From an uncultured Flavobacteriia bacterium (GTDB lineage Bacteria; Bacteroidota; Bacteroidia; Flavobacteriales_D; Crocinitomicaceae), in assembly GCA_903930085.1 (NCBI GenBank), contig CAIYXD010000305.1, positions 1 through 7,015 on the forward strand: a DNA stretch of 7,015 nucleotides, read 5' to 3'. Positions 1 through 6,971 of the stretch are shown one piece after another. The position numbers were made by a program, and so were the translations under genes. How positions within the stretch are numbered: position 1 is the stretch's first letter; each line of letters begins with the position of its first letter. The notes under the pieces are model-generated. The model saw only the letters and a program-made list of their open reading frames with translations, made no database searches and was not told the origin of the DNA.

Positions 1-11
1 AAAAAATGTAT

Positions 12-19
12 TATTTTTG
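12..19 (+). promoter_or_regulatory. Candidate Bacteroidota -7 promoter element
   Basis: The bases TATTTTTG match the Bacteroidota sigma-factor -7 consensus TAnnTTTG exactly. The matching -33 element (TTG or similar) would lie to the left of the window and cannot be checked. Transcription would begin at about 25-27 and read toward the LTD gene. In such AT-rich DNA an eight-base match with two free positions can occur by chance, so this is only a candidate. No better match was seen closer to the start codon at 241. Confidence 0.3.
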
Positions 20-127
20 CCTCGAGTTTTTTCATGTTCTCCTTGATGCTAAGTGTATTAGACTGAAACCATGAAAAAATATAACAGAGCGATATGAAAA
101 AATAATGTTCAAACTGAATAGTGGGTT

Positions 128-182
128 ATGGTTGGGAGTTTGTCCCGATGCACTTCAGTATTCAAAAAATACACCCAACTAT
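128..182 (+). repeat. Overlapping inverted repeats in the leader (alternative hairpins)
   Basis: The segment gttggg (131-136) can pair in two ways. With cccgat (144-149) and flanking bases it forms a 7-bp stem, 131-137 with 143-149, around a 5-nt loop and with two G-U wobbles. With cccaac (174-179) it forms a 9-bp stem, 128-136 with 174-182, with one wobble. The second fold leaves room for a small inner stem, 158-162 with 168-172. The first two stems use the same 5' bases and exclude each other. This resembles an attenuator, but no function is shown and short stems like these can arise by chance. Confidence 0.35.
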
Positions 183-240
183 CTGGTTTGTTTTCACGTT
201 CTTACCTCAAGCATTTTCTTTTAATTATAATCTATATCGT

Positions 241-1287
241 ATGAAAAAAACGTTACTTTTTGTTAGTGTTTTAGCGTTAGGAACGACCTACGCTCAAAAT
301 TGTTCAGAATTATTTATTTCAGAGTATGTTGAAGGTCGCTTCAATAATAAGGCTATAGAACTCTATAATCCAACTGCTAGTACCATTAATTTGGATGGGT
401 ATTTCGTGTCACGTTATTCAAATGGGTCAACTTCTGCAACGGTTCAAAATTCGGTTCAATTAACAGGTACTGTTGCGCCGTACAGCACATTTGTTGCTGT
501 GTTAGATAAAAGAGTTGCGACTGGCACAGGAAATGAAGCTCCTATTTGGGATGCTTTACAAGCAAAGGCTGATGGGTTTTTCTGTCCTGTTTATGCATCT
601 TCAGATGCTTTTTATTGGAATGGGAATGACGCAATTTTATTAGCAAAAGGAACTCTTCCATCTTCACCAACTACAGTGATAAATGCAACGAATATCCCAG
701 GTTTTTCGCTAGTTGACATTTTTGCGAAAATTGGTGAAAATCCAGGAAGTGGTTCAGATCCATTATTTGGATGGACGGTTAATCCTCCATATGTTCAGTC
801 AGGTTATGGTGTAACAGTTGATCATTCATTAATTAGAAAGATGTCAATTCAAAAAGGAGTAACTGTTAATCCAACACTTTTTAATCCGTTAGGAGAATGG
901 GATTCTATTCCTGCTGAAATTGTTCTTTTAGATCAATTAGGTGACACTGTTTTAAATGTTGGAGGTTCAGATAGTATTGTTGGTAATTGGAATTCTTTAG
1001 GTTCACATGTTTGTAGTTGTGATCCTCAAGCATCAATTTCATCAAAAAATCCAATCAATGAAGTTACAATTTATCCGAATCCATCAGAAGGAGTTGTTTT
1101 TATAAAAGGTGCAACATTCATTGCTAATGTCCAAGTTTATAATTCTTTGGGTCAGATTGTTTATACATTAGATAATAATTCAAAATCAATTCTTTCAATT
1201 GATCTAAAAGAGAAAAAAGGCGTTTATTTTATTAAAATGATTGATGGTGAAGGAAATCAAATTTCTAAACGAATTATCATAAAATAA
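241..1287 (+). CDS. Secreted lamin-tail-domain protein with T9SS sorting domain
   Basis: This 348-residue protein is probably exported and displayed or released at the cell surface. Residues 1-19 are a Sec signal peptide (MKK, a hydrophobic core, then AQ). Residues from about 21 to 170 fit the lamin tail (LTD) immunoglobulin-like fold, opening with ISEYVEG and NKAIELYNP, wording typical of LTDs on bacterial extracellular nucleases. The following part, including VRK/IRK-like and EW/NW-LGSH segments, resembles the same secreted family and ends in a CSC pair (C258, C260). Residues from about 270 to 348 are a type A T9SS sorting domain with YPNP at 278-281 and a basic end. No catalytic domain is visible, so binding or anchoring is more likely than catalysis. 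I chose the ATG at 241 because it places the signal peptide at the N-terminus. The frame stays open back to 121 (GTG) and has an ATG at 148, but both would bury the signal peptide. A nucleic-acid role is inferred from neighbours and LTD context. Confidence 0.85.
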   Translation: MKKTLLFVSVLALGTTYAQNCSELFISEYVEGRFNNKAIELYNPTASTINLDGYFVSRYSNGSTSATVQNSVQLTGTVAPYSTFVAVLDKRVATGTGNEAPIWDALQAKADGFFCPVYASSDAFYWNGNDAILLAKGTLPSSPTTVINATNIPGFSLVDIFAKIGENPGSGSDPLFGWTVNPPYVQSGYGVTVDHSLIRKMSIQKGVTVNPTLFNPLGEWDSIPAEIVLLDQLGDTVLNVGGSDSIVGNWNSLGSHVCSCDPQASISSKNPINEVTIYPNPSEGVVFIKGATFIANVQVYNSLGQIVYTLDNNSKSILSIDLKEKKGVYFIKMIDGEGNQISKRIIIK

Positions 1288-1299
1288 ATTTAAATAGTT

Positions 1300-1326
1300 A
1301 AGAGGTCTGCAAATATGCGGCCTCTT
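1300..1326 (+). terminator. Hairpin after the LTD gene: weak terminator or processing site
   Basis: Twelve nt after the LTD stop codon, 1300-1311 pairs with 1316-1326: eight pairs (one G-U), one bulged T at 1308, then three pairs closing an AATA loop. The 3' arm ends in cctcttt, giving only a short T run, so termination may be partial. The receptor gene starts 20 nt later with no recognisable promoter between. The hairpin may therefore reduce read-through, or protect or separate the two messages, rather than end transcription fully. Confidence 0.5.
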
Positions 1327-1346
1327 TCAAATAAATTTTATAAGGA

Positions 1347-4103
1347 ATGAGGTCAATAATTTTATTGGGTATACTTTTAGTTTCAAATTTGATTTTTGCT
1401 CAAAAAGGAACTGTTTCTGGAATTGTTAAAGATGATATAACTAATCAACCAGTTATTGGAGCAAAATTAACTCTATCCCAAGAGTATAAAACTATCACTG
1501 ATTATGATGGTAAATATGAATTCAAAAATGTAAGTTATGGGAGATATGTATTGTTTGTAACGATGCCTACTTTTGATACACTTAAAATTGAGTTGAATAT
1601 AGATAAGCCTAACGAAGTGTTAGATATTGTAATGGGAGGAAGCCAAGAATTAGAGGAAGTTAAGGTTATCGGTAATTTAGCTTCAGACCGAAAAACTCCT
1701 ATAGCTGTGACTAAATTGTCTACCCAAAAAATAACAGAAGAACTTGGTTCTCGTGACTTGCCAATGTTGTTAAACGGTACTCCTGGAGTGTATGCCACTC
1801 AAACAGGTGGTGGAGATGGAGATTCTAGAATAAATGTTCGTGGGTTTGATCAACGGAATGTTGGCGTATTGATCGATGGCGTCCCTGTTAATGATATGGA
1901 AAATGGATGGGTGTATTGGTCGAATTGGTTTGGACTAGATGCAATTACATCAACAGTTCAAGTGCAGCGAGGTTTAGGTGCTTCAAAGTTAGCAATGCCA
2001 TCTATCGGTGGTACAATAAATATTATTACCCAAGGTGTCGGAAATAGGAAAGGATTGACTTTTCGTCAGGAATATGGAACGGGAAATTTGTTAAGATCAA
2101 CTTTAGCTTTCAATTCTGGAATGTCAAAAAAAGGTTGGGGAATAACATTCTCAGGCTCTTACAAACAAAGTGATGGATGGGTTTATGGTACACCTAGTCA
2201 GGGTGCTTTTGGATATATAAAAATTCAGAAGAAAATTAACAAACATTTACTATCACTTTCTGCATTTTCGGCACCTCAGAAGCATGGTCAAAGATCTTTT
2301 AACCAAGCTTTACAATATTGGGATTCAAATAGCGCAAATGAACAAGGGTTAGAATTAGATTCTTCGACATTCTTTTTTAATGAAGGGGTGCGCTTTAACC
2401 AACATTGGGGTTATAGGACTGTTGATGGAAAAAAGGAGGTAATGAATGAAAAATTAAATTACTACAACAAACCACAAATTACATTAAAAGATTTTTGGAT
2501 TGTAAACGAAAAACTTTCCATATCTAATATTGCCTATGTTTCTATAGGCAGAGGTGGAGGTACACGTTTATCTAATTCCACTGCTTTGAGAGATACAAGC
2601 GGTTTAATTGATTGGGATTTAATTGAGCAAGAGAATAAAGTGAATTCTCTTTTCGGAACACCTAACATAGATCCAGCATATAGCCCAACAGAAATTAAAT
2701 CATCTCAAGTTTTAGTCTCCTCAGTTAATAATCACTTTTGGGTAGGCTATTTGGGACAATTCAACTATGCTTATTCGAAAAAAACAGTCTTTTCGGGTGG
2801 TTTGGATTATCGTTTTTATAAAGGTACACACTTTCAAGAGATTAGAGATTTGCTAGGTGGAGATTACTATGTGAATTCTGCTAACCAAAATAGTTCCAAT
2901 TCAATGATGAAAGTAGGAGATAAAATAGCATTAAATACATACAGTAATCATAGGGATGGATTAGTTAATTGGATTGGTGGTTTCGGTCAAATGGAATACA
3001 ACGGAGACCGATGGTCATATTTTGTAAATGTTTCCGCAATCACAAGTGGTTATAAAGGGATTGATTATTTTCAAAAGAAAGAATTACAGGTTGGAGATAC
3101 TACTTTGAGAATTGGGGCAGGAGATACTATTACTTACCAAGGGCAAACTTATACGGAAAGTTCTAAAGGTTTGGAGTTTTTCCAAACGGATTGGAAATAC
3201 CTTCCGGGGATGACATTGAAATTGGGTGGAAGTTACAAACTTAAAAAGAATTCTATTTTCTTTGTTAATGCTGGATATTTGTCAAGAACACCGCAATTCA
3301 GTAATGTTATTGATAATAATACAAACACGTTTTTTAAAGAAATTTTGAATGAGAATATTTATTCGATTGAAGGAGGATATAATTTTGCAAATAAAAAATT
3401 TGGAATAAATGTTAATGGTTATTTAACTAATTGGAAAAATAAACCTTTTCCGTTTGGTGTATTGGTTCCTGACCCAAATGATCCTCAGGAATCTGTTCGT
3501 ATTAATATAAATGGAATGGATGCCGTTCATATTGGAGGCGAAATAGACTTAGCTTATGAACTAAATAAAAAGTGGTCAAGTGAAGCGATGTTTTCTCTTG
3601 GGAATTGGTATTGGAATTCTTCTGAAACTGTTTTTATTCCTCAATATGATAGTTTAGAGATTACATTTGATGCAAAGGGAGTACATGTAGGTGATGCAGC
3701 ACAGACGGCTTTGGCTTTTGCAATTCGCTATGAACCAATAAAACATATGTTTTTCAAGGTTCAGTTGCAGTATTTTGATAGATACTATTCTCAATTTGAT
3801 CCATTCTCACTCCAAGGTGCTAACGCTGGAAGGGAAGCTTGGAAAATACCATCATACTATTTAATTAATCTTTTCGCTGGTTATAAATATGATTTAAAGA
3901 AGTTTGATTTGTTATTTAATGGCTCTATTACAAACTTAACTGATATAGGGTCGATTTTGAAAACAAATAGGCTGAATAATAATTTTATTGCTGAAGCTAG
4001 GGATAATGATAATGATCCTTACGCTAATTCAGATGCGCAATCTGCCACAGTAATGTATGGTGGAGGTTTTAGGTTTAATATTTCGTTAGGTATACAATTT
4101 TAA
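1347..4103 (+). CDS. TonB-dependent outer-membrane receptor
   Basis: This 918-residue protein is an outer-membrane transporter powered through TonB-ExbBD. Residues 1-19 form a Sec signal peptide ending in AQ. About 21-97 is a carboxypeptidase-like regulatory domain (GTVSGIVKD, then GA and DYDGKYEFKNV), a usual N-terminal extension of Bacteroidota receptors. EEVKVIG (103-109) precedes the plug, about 114-230, which shows NVRGFDQRNVGVLIDGVPVN (163-182) and GGTINIIT (221-228). The rest is the beta-barrel, rich in alternating aromatic strands and ending in a C-terminal phenylalanine, as expected for BAM-dependent insertion. It appears full length. No SusD-type lipoprotein follows, so it is not a standard SusCD glycan importer. 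The endonuclease starts 12 nt downstream, so the two are almost surely co-transcribed. The substrate cannot be read from the sequence. Nucleic-acid fragments, nucleotides or a phosphate compound are guesses from context, and iron complexes remain possible. Confidence 0.92.
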   Translation: MRSIILLGILLVSNLIFAQKGTVSGIVKDDITNQPVIGAKLTLSQEYKTITDYDGKYEFKNVSYGRYVLFVTMPTFDTLKIELNIDKPNEVLDIVMGGSQELEEVKVIGNLASDRKTPIAVTKLSTQKITEELGSRDLPMLLNGTPGVYATQTGGGDGDSRINVRGFDQRNVGVLIDGVPVNDMENGWVYWSNWFGLDAITSTVQVQRGLGASKLAMPSIGGTINIITQGVGNRKGLTFRQEYGTGNLLRSTLAFNSGMSKKGWGITFSGSYKQSDGWVYGTPSQGAFGYIKIQKKINKHLLSLSAFSAPQKHGQRSFNQALQYWDSNSANEQGLELDSSTFFFNEGVRFNQHWGYRTVDGKKEVMNEKLNYYNKPQITLKDFWIVNEKLSISNIAYVSIGRGGGTRLSNSTALRDTSGLIDWDLIEQENKVNSLFGTPNIDPAYSPTEIKSSQVLVSSVNNHFWVGYLGQFNYAYSKKTVFSGGLDYRFYKGTHFQEIRDLLGGDYYVNSANQNSSNSMMKVGDKIALNTYSNHRDGLVNWIGGFGQMEYNGDRWSYFVNVSAITSGYKGIDYFQKKELQVGDTTLRIGAGDTITYQGQTYTESSKGLEFFQTDWKYLPGMTLKLGGSYKLKKNSIFFVNAGYLSRTPQFSNVIDNNTNTFFKEILNENIYSIEGGYNFANKKFGINVNGYLTNWKNKPFPFGVLVPDPNDPQESVRININGMDAVHIGGEIDLAYELNKKWSSEAMFSLGNWYWNSSETVFIPQYDSLEITFDAKGVHVGDAAQTALAFAIRYEPIKHMFFKVQLQYFDRYYSQFDPFSLQGANAGREAWKIPSYYLINLFAGYKYDLKKFDLLFNGSITNLTDIGSILKTNRLNNNFIAEARDNDNDPYANSDAQSATVMYGGGFRFNISLGIQF

Positions 4104-4115
4104 TTTAAAGATAAA

Positions 4116-6263
4116 ATGAAAATGAAAAGAGTAATTTACACTTCCATACTAGTTTTGCTGGTTAGCTTTACAGGTTTAGCACAGGCAGTTTTACCGACTG
4201 GTTGGGGATTTACAACAACAACCTTGCCAACAGGTTGGACTGAATCAGGGACTGGTTTTTATACCGCTTCAGGAACAACTCCACCAACAATGAAATTTGA
4301 TAACACTGGAGATTTTTTGATTATCAATTTTGCGTCTAATCCTGGTAATTTAACTTACTTTTTAGCTGGGAATAGTTTTACAGGTGGAACATTTACAGTT
4401 GAAGAATCAGAATTCGGTACTGTTTGGACAACCTTACATACACATACGGCTCCACCAGCAGGAACGTATACCTTGTTTACTGATGTACCTCAAAGTGCAA
4501 CACGTTATATTCGTTTTATTTATACGAATAAGTCTTCGGGTAATATAGGGTTGGATGATGTGAATATTGCCGCTGGAGCTGCAACTCCTGCTCAAGAAAT
4601 TAATGTAAAACAAGGAGCTACAACAATTATAAGTGGTGGAACATATACAATGACTTCTGCGGTTTCAACTATGACACCAACGACATTTACAGTTGAAAAT
4701 CTTGGTACTGCAAACACATTGAATATTTCAAGTGCTACAATTACTGGAACGAATGCTGCTGATTTTTCAGTTGCATCTTCTCCTTCAACAGTAGCAGCCT
4801 TAGGAACAGGAAACTTAGTTGTCAACTTTACTCCTGCAGCAGCTGGAACTAGAACAGCTGTTTTAACAATTGCAAGTAATGATGCGGATGAAGCTTCATA
4901 CGTTATTAATTTGAATGGTATTGGTGGAAGTTTTGCATCAGAACCAACGGCTCAACCGACAAACTTATCATTAACAAACGTAAAAACATATCGCTTAAGT
5001 GGAGCTTTTACAGCATCATCAAGTGCTAGTGGTTATTTAGTATTAAGAAAGAAAGGATCAGCAATTACAGGTGTTCCTGTTGATGGAACTGCTTATTTAA
5101 GAGGTGATATTGTTGGTGACGCTCAAGTAGTTTATTCTTCAAATGCAACTTCTTTTGTACCGAACAACATCGTTGCTTCTACAGGATATTACTTTGCAGT
5201 TTTTGCTTACAATGGAACAGGTTCAAATATTAATTACTTGACAACAGCACCGTTGACAGCAAATGTTACAACTCCTGCTACAATGATGCCTTCTAACTAC
5301 TACAACGGTATTAATACATCAAGTGCAACGTTCGTGGCAGATTTACATAATCTTACGAATCCACATAACATGCAGTTTTATAGTAACTATGGAACCTTAA
5401 TGGTAAAAGGATTCGCAGCACGTGACACTACTTTAGATCGTAGAGTAATCACTTGTGTGTACTCTGGTGAAAATAAAATTTATGTAGAACCATTTGATTT
5501 TACTGCAGTAGGTTATTCAAGAGAGCACACATATTGCCATTCTTGGATGCCAACAAACCCAGCACAATCGTTGCCAGAATACAATGACTACCACCATTTA
5601 TTCCCAACGAATCAAGATGAAGTGAACGCATTGAGAAGCAATTATCCATTAGGAGAAGTTGTAACTGTAACACAAGCATACTTAGGATGTAAATTTGGAC
5701 AAGATGCGAATGGAAATACGGTTTTCGAACCAAGAGAAGAACATAAAGGAGATGCTGCGCGTGCAATGATGTATGAAACAATTTGTTATACAACAGTAAG
5801 TGGAAATACATGGGCATTACCAACTACTCAGAACCAAGCAATCTTGAAACAATGGCATTTCAATGACTTACCAGATAGCTGGGAAATGTCAAGAAATGAT
5901 TATGTAGATTCATTACAACAAAATCGTAATCCGTTCGTGGATAGTATTGATTTCGTTTGTTATGTGAATTTCTCAAATATGACGTATGAGCCAAACGGAT
6001 GTCAAGCGTCAATTGAGGAACTATTGAATACAAACTTCGTTGTATATCCAAATCCAGCGAAAAACGAATTGAATTTACACGTTGATGCTACAACGATTTC
6101 ATCATACGAAATTGTTGACGTACAAGGACGTGTTGTGTTGAGCTCAGATGTTAGTAATTTAATTTTGGTTAAATTGAACATTGCGTCACTAAACGCAGGT
6201 ACGTATATCGTTAAAGCTTTAACTCCATACGGAGTTGCAACTCGTTCAATTGTGATTGAATAA
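4116..6263 (+). CDS. Secreted multidomain endonuclease I (EndA/NucM family) with T9SS domain
   Basis: This 715-residue extracellular nuclease would cut DNA, and possibly RNA, without strong sequence preference. Residues 1-23 are a signal peptide. About 24-153 is a beta-sandwich of jelly-roll type ending in GLDDVNI. About 159-271 resembles the choice-of-anchor D immunoglobulin-like domain (NLGTANTLNISS, AADFSV, LVVNFTP, LTIASND). About 277-387 is fibronectin III-like. About 394-615 is the endonuclease I domain: REH (469-471) with the likely general-base His471 and metal-ligand Glu470, DYHHLFPTNQDEVN (491-504) with RSN (507-509), FEPREEHKGDAARA (537-550), and RN (593-594) with QNRNPFVD (602-609). 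All family blocks are intact. All six cysteines of the mature protein (447, 474, 525, 557, 615, 629) lie in or just after this domain, fitting disulfides in an exported enzyme. About 640-715 is a T9SS sorting domain with YPNP at 644-647. An ATG at 4122 is an equally possible start and changes only two residues. The next gene begins 2 nt later. Confidence 0.93.
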   Translation: MKMKRVIYTSILVLLVSFTGLAQAVLPTGWGFTTTTLPTGWTESGTGFYTASGTTPPTMKFDNTGDFLIINFASNPGNLTYFLAGNSFTGGTFTVEESEFGTVWTTLHTHTAPPAGTYTLFTDVPQSATRYIRFIYTNKSSGNIGLDDVNIAAGAATPAQEINVKQGATTIISGGTYTMTSAVSTMTPTTFTVENLGTANTLNISSATITGTNAADFSVASSPSTVAALGTGNLVVNFTPAAAGTRTAVLTIASNDADEASYVINLNGIGGSFASEPTAQPTNLSLTNVKTYRLSGAFTASSSASGYLVLRKKGSAITGVPVDGTAYLRGDIVGDAQVVYSSNATSFVPNNIVASTGYYFAVFAYNGTGSNINYLTTAPLTANVTTPATMMPSNYYNGINTSSATFVADLHNLTNPHNMQFYSNYGTLMVKGFAARDTTLDRRVITCVYSGENKIYVEPFDFTAVGYSREHTYCHSWMPTNPAQSLPEYNDYHHLFPTNQDEVNALRSNYPLGEVVTVTQAYLGCKFGQDANGNTVFEPREEHKGDAARAMMYETICYTTVSGNTWALPTTQNQAILKQWHFNDLPDSWEMSRNDYVDSLQQNRNPFVDSIDFVCYVNFSNMTYEPNGCQASIEELLNTNFVVYPNPAKNELNLHVDATTISSYEIVDVQGRVVLSSDVSNLILVKLNIASLNAGTYIVKALTPYGVATRSIVIE
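4191..4238 (+). repeat. Short direct repeat encoding LPTGW twice
   Basis: The 15-base units at 4191-4205 and 4224-4238 are spaced 33 nt apart and differ at three positions. Both encode LPTGW (residues 26-30 and 37-41) at the start of the mature endonuclease. The differing bases leave the peptide unchanged. It may be a duplicated first strand of the N-terminal beta-sandwich or a small tandem duplication. Confidence 0.6.
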
Positions 6264-6265
6264 AC

Positions 6266-6970
6266 ATGATTCGAATTGTAAGTATATTTATCATTGGAGC
6301 AGGTCTTTTGGCCTGCTCTTCTGTTAATACCCTTTCTGTAACCTCTCGAACTGAAAAATTAAATGAATCGGTTCAGGTAAATAGTCATATTGATAGCTTA
6401 ATTCGTCCCTACAAAGACTCATTAAGCAGTGAAATGAACGTTGTAATCGCTGAAGCAACGACTGATTTTGTTGTTGGTCGACCAGGTAGTAACTTAGGGA
6501 ATTGGGTGGCTGATGCCATTTTTGTCAATCAAACGCGAACGGTACGTTTAAGTGAACCCGTCTTTGTTTTGTTGAATACAGGAGGATTGAGAGCTTCGCT
6601 TAACAAAGGATCCATAACAGTTGGTGACATATTTAAATTAATGCCATTTGACAATGAATTGGTTTGGGTGAAATTGCCCATGAGTATCTTGCCCGAAATT
6701 CAAGCCTATTTGATAAAAACAGGAGGTGAACCAATTTCAAATGCACAAGTTGAAAAAGGAGTGTTGAAACTGAATGGAGGAAAAGAATCAGCAACACATT
6801 TCTGGATAATTACATCGGACTATTTGAAAAACGGTGGTGATAAAATGACGTTTTTTTCAAAATCTGAGGATGTAATTCTAACGGGAAAGGTCATGCGTGA
6901 TTGCTTAATTGATGAGGCAAAGGCGCAAGGTGTTTTAATTGAAGATTCTGTGACACGAATAAATTTCTGA
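6266..6970 (+). CDS. 5'-nucleotidase C-terminal-domain lipoprotein
   Basis: This 234-residue protein contains only the C-terminal, substrate-binding domain of UshA-type 5'-nucleotidases. The N-terminus carries a lipobox, LLAC (14-17), so Cys17 should be lipidated and the protein anchored in a membrane. Family blocks are RPGSNLGNWVADA (72-84), NTGGLRASL (104-112) with ITVGDIFKLMPFDNELV (117-133), and TSDYLKNGGDKMTFF (183-197). These correspond to the nucleotide-binding arginine and the aromatic stacking region of the family. The calcineurin-like metallophosphatase half that does the catalysis is absent, and the length of about 234 residues fits a stand-alone C-terminal domain rather than a broken gene, since it has its own signal and stop. 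The next gene starts 1 nt after its stop and is probably the missing catalytic half. The predicted job is removing phosphate from nucleotides in the periplasm or at the surface, jointly with that partner. Domain assignment is firm; the partnership is inferred. Confidence 0.9.
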   Translation: MIRIVSIFIIGAGLLACSSVNTLSVTSRTEKLNESVQVNSHIDSLIRPYKDSLSSEMNVVIAEATTDFVVGRPGSNLGNWVADAIFVNQTRTVRLSEPVFVLLNTGGLRASLNKGSITVGDIFKLMPFDNELVWVKLPMSILPEIQAYLIKTGGEPISNAQVEKGVLKLNGGKESATHFWIITSDYLKNGGDKMTFFSKSEDVILTGKVMRDCLIDEAKAQGVLIEDSVTRINF

Positions 6971-6971
6971 T

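Larger units (their letters stand above)
1..240 (+). other. Non-coding leader upstream of the LTD gene
   Basis: This stretch holds no convincing gene. It contains a candidate -7 promoter element near its left end, an 11-bp direct repeat (atgaaaaaata at 71-81 and 94-104), a string of very short overlapping reading frames between 34 and 224, and two overlapping inverted repeats between 128 and 182. If transcription starts just after the candidate promoter, the first gene has an untranslated leader of about 210 nt, long enough to carry regulation. The region from about 120 to 180 is visibly richer in G and C than the A-rich stretch before it. No tRNA, rRNA or known riboswitch was recognised. Confidence 0.6.

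Noticed and set aside
121..240. N-terminal extension of the LTD protein from GTG at 121 or ATG at 148
   Set aside because: It would put 31-40 residues ahead of a well-formed signal peptide that starts at the ATG at 241, and the extra peptide resembles no known domain. The hairpin-forming bases also fall in this stretch, which fits a leader better than coding sequence.
1535..1798. 87-residue minus-strand reading frame inside the receptor gene
   Set aside because: It lies wholly opposite conserved regulatory-domain and plug codons, has no recognisable domain, and is best explained as a shadow of the receptor gene.
1347..4103. SusC of a glycan utilisation locus
   Set aside because: The regulatory domain and plug resemble SusC-type receptors, but no SusD-like lipoprotein or glycoside hydrolase is adjacent. 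The lipoprotein at 6266-6970 is a 5'-nucleotidase domain, not SusD.
4592..4825. 77-residue minus-strand reading frame inside the endonuclease gene
   Set aside because: It is antisense to the Thr- and Ala-rich beta-domain region, where the repeated codon pattern keeps the opposite frame open. No family resemblance.
5500..5823. 107-residue minus-strand reading frame opposite the nuclease domain
   Set aside because: The + strand encodes all the conserved endonuclease I blocks here. The antisense product is a Leu- and His-rich string with no domain.
5860..6051. 63-residue minus-strand reading frame opposite the end of the nuclease domain
   Set aside because: It is antisense to the conserved QNRNPFVD block and the linker before the sorting domain, and has no recognisable content.
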